Positions 63,104-64,000 of a stretch of 64,000 nucleotides of DNA are shown here, in pieces; position 1 is the stretch's first letter, and each line of letters starts with the position of its first letter. Below the pieces are notes generated by a model. The model saw only the letters and a list, made by a program, of their open reading frames with translations. It was not told where the DNA came from and made no database searches. This stretch comes from JAYODW01 sp038116745 (GTDB lineage Bacteria > Pseudomonadota > Gammaproteobacteria > Ga0077536), in assembly GCA_038116745.1 (NCBI GenBank), contig JAYODW010000010.1, positions 1 through 64,000 of the forward strand, in the 5' to 3' direction. Made by a program: the position numbers and the translations under genes.

Positions 63104-64000
63104 CTAGCGATCCAGCAGTTGCTTACCGCTCACGAAGCGATCAAGAACGTTCTTCGTGATACGAGAGACGTTGTTGCGATAGTTGTTGTGCGCCAGCGAT
63201 CCCGGCCAGGCGATTGAGCTGACCGAGAATACGCCGCCGCCCTGCTGGGTTTCGTAGAACACCATGTCAGCCCGCACCAGACCGTTTTCCTGACCTCCCA
63301 ATCCCGGGTAGTTGATCAGCAGTTCTTCGCACACCACCAGATAGATATCGGTGTGGTTTTCCGAAGAAGCCAGCAGATAGGTATTCGGCGGCGTGCCAAG
63401 CAGACGATCCGCGCGGTCCAGTTCGAGACCTGCAGCACCGCCGCCGATCAGCCCGAAATCGCCAATCCGCTCACCCTGCTCCACGCCCTGCATGATCCAG
63501 CGCACCTCCTTGCGTGTGCTGTCCGGCTTGGGCGCATAGTACGAGGAGATGTCAAATCCCTGAGCAGTGAAACCGGTACCGACAATCATCTGCGGTGGCC
63601 GTCCGTTGCGGCGCCACAAGCCGCCGTATTCTCCCGTGAACGAATGGTAGTACTCGCCGGTGCGCGCTTCCCAGGCCCTGATACCGCCCTCGGCGCGGCG
63701 GACCTCGATAACACCCGGCACGTCCCGGTGGTAGGCGATACGCCAGTACCAGCCGTTGGCGCCGAGATACATGAGGCGGCCGCCGCGTTGTTGATAGGCA
63801 GACATCGCGTCCCACATTTCGCGCGAGTGGTACTCCGGGTGGGAGCCGGTAATGACGACCTTGTACTGTTCGATAGCACTTACCCCGTCGTAGTGCAGCT
63901 CCTCGTCTGTGATCACGTCGTAGTCGTACTTCAGCGCCTCGAGCCAGTTGGTGATGTGGGTGTCGGCATTGAATTGCCACAGGGTCGAGCCCTGGCCGCC
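63104..64000 (-). CDS. N,N-dimethylformamidase beta-subunit-like protein (C-terminal part)
   Basis: The frame is open at the window end, so only the last 298 residues are seen. The sequence QFNADTHITNWLEALKYDYDV, then VVITGSHPEYHSREMWDAM and GGRLMYLGANGWYWRI, matches the C-terminal glutamine-amidotransferase-like domain of the dimethylformamidase large subunit, with RRAEGGIRAWE after. Such enzymes hydrolyse dimethylformamide or related amides. The small subunit gene would lie outside. Homologues with other roles exist. Confidence 0.7.
   Translation of the reverse strand, partial: GGQGSTLWQFNADTHITNWLEALKYDYDVITDEELHYDGVSAIEQYKVVITGSHPEYHSREMWDAMSAYQQRGGRLMYLGANGWYWRIAYHRDVPGVIEVRRAEGGIRAWEARTGEYYHSFTGEYGGLWRRNGRPPQMIVGTGFTAQGFDISSYYAPKPDSTRKEVRWIMQGVEQGERIGDFGLIGGGAAGLELDRADRLLGTPPNTYLLASSENHTDIYLVVCEELLINYPGLGGQENGLVRADMVFYETQQGGGVFSVSSIAWPGSLAHNNYRNNVSRITKNVLDRFVSGKQLLDR

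Noticed and set aside
1..64000. Mobile elements, integrases, tRNA or CRISPR arrays
   Set aside because: No transposase or integrase frame, no cloverleaf and no regularly spaced repeats were seen; the only tandem repeat is the sRNA pair.

Overview
The window is 64 kb of GC-rich, densely coding chromosomal DNA that reads like the accessory metabolic part of a free-living Pseudomonadota genome, most likely gammaproteobacterial. The pointers are a KefC-like antiporter, an Ada protein with the classical domain order, an outer-membrane-type protein ending in Phe and Shine-Dalgarno-led genes. The species cannot be read from the sequence. I saw no tRNA, rRNA, CRISPR array, insertion sequence, phage gene or replication origin.

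Region by region. (1) 404-6008: a rightward surface-glycan operon (MurJ/Wzx-like flippase, TylF-type methyltransferase, three class I methyltransferases, GT4 glycosyltransferase), mostly joined by ATGA/TTGA stop-start overlaps. (2) 6215-16972: mixed housekeeping and detoxification genes (SnoaL-like protein, glutathionyl-hydroquinone reductase, outer membrane protein, epoxide hydrolase, CPA2 antiporter, formamidase-like enzyme, DUF924, a MetE-like protein, and a secreted propeller protein with a CxxCH haem site). (3) 16944-27552: an amide or N-heterocycle module (hydantoinase B and A, zinc-ribbon protein, nitroreductase, D-aminoacylase-like amidohydrolase, flavin monooxygenase of the acyl-CoA dehydrogenase fold, NMT1-type ABC importer). 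(4) 27930-38133: a beta-lactamase-fold hydrolase, then an aromatic meta-cleavage module (phenol-hydroxylase-like flavoprotein, MetE-like protein, MhpB-type dioxygenase, MhpC-type hydrolase, HpaB-type hydroxylase, luciferase-like enzyme) with a divergent GntR regulator and a palindromic operator candidate. (5) 38267-41511: a lower-GC membrane glycosylation patch. (6) 41689-45416: an aldehyde:ferredoxin oxidoreductase (tungsten enzyme family), a ferredoxin with four [4Fe-4S] sites, a MoaD/ThiS-like sulfur carrier and a rhodanese lacking its cysteine. (7) 45950-51531: an MFS importer, thiolase, VOC dioxygenase-like protein, luciferase-like monooxygenase and hydrolase, probably a second catabolic route. 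(8) 51581-64000: a DMT exporter, amidohydrolase, DUF2237, Ada, orphan acyl-CoA carboxyltransferase with an SDR, thioesterase, deacetylase-like enzyme, acetoacetate decarboxylase, phytanoyl-CoA dioxygenase-like enzyme, PPOX-like flavoprotein, and the C-terminal part of a dimethylformamidase-like protein cut by the window end.

The most interesting item is in the 62.2-62.6 kb gap. Two diverged tandem copies (offset about 230 bp) of a roughly 79-nt minus-strand small RNA lie there. Each copy has a sigma70-like promoter whose -35 overlaps a TTGC-N3-GCAA palindrome, a covarying helix, two C-rich anti-Shine-Dalgarno motifs (CUCCCCU) and a GCCGGGCC/GGCCCGGC terminator stem. They look like a sibling sRNA pair that silences mRNAs with GGGGAG-type ribosome binding sites.
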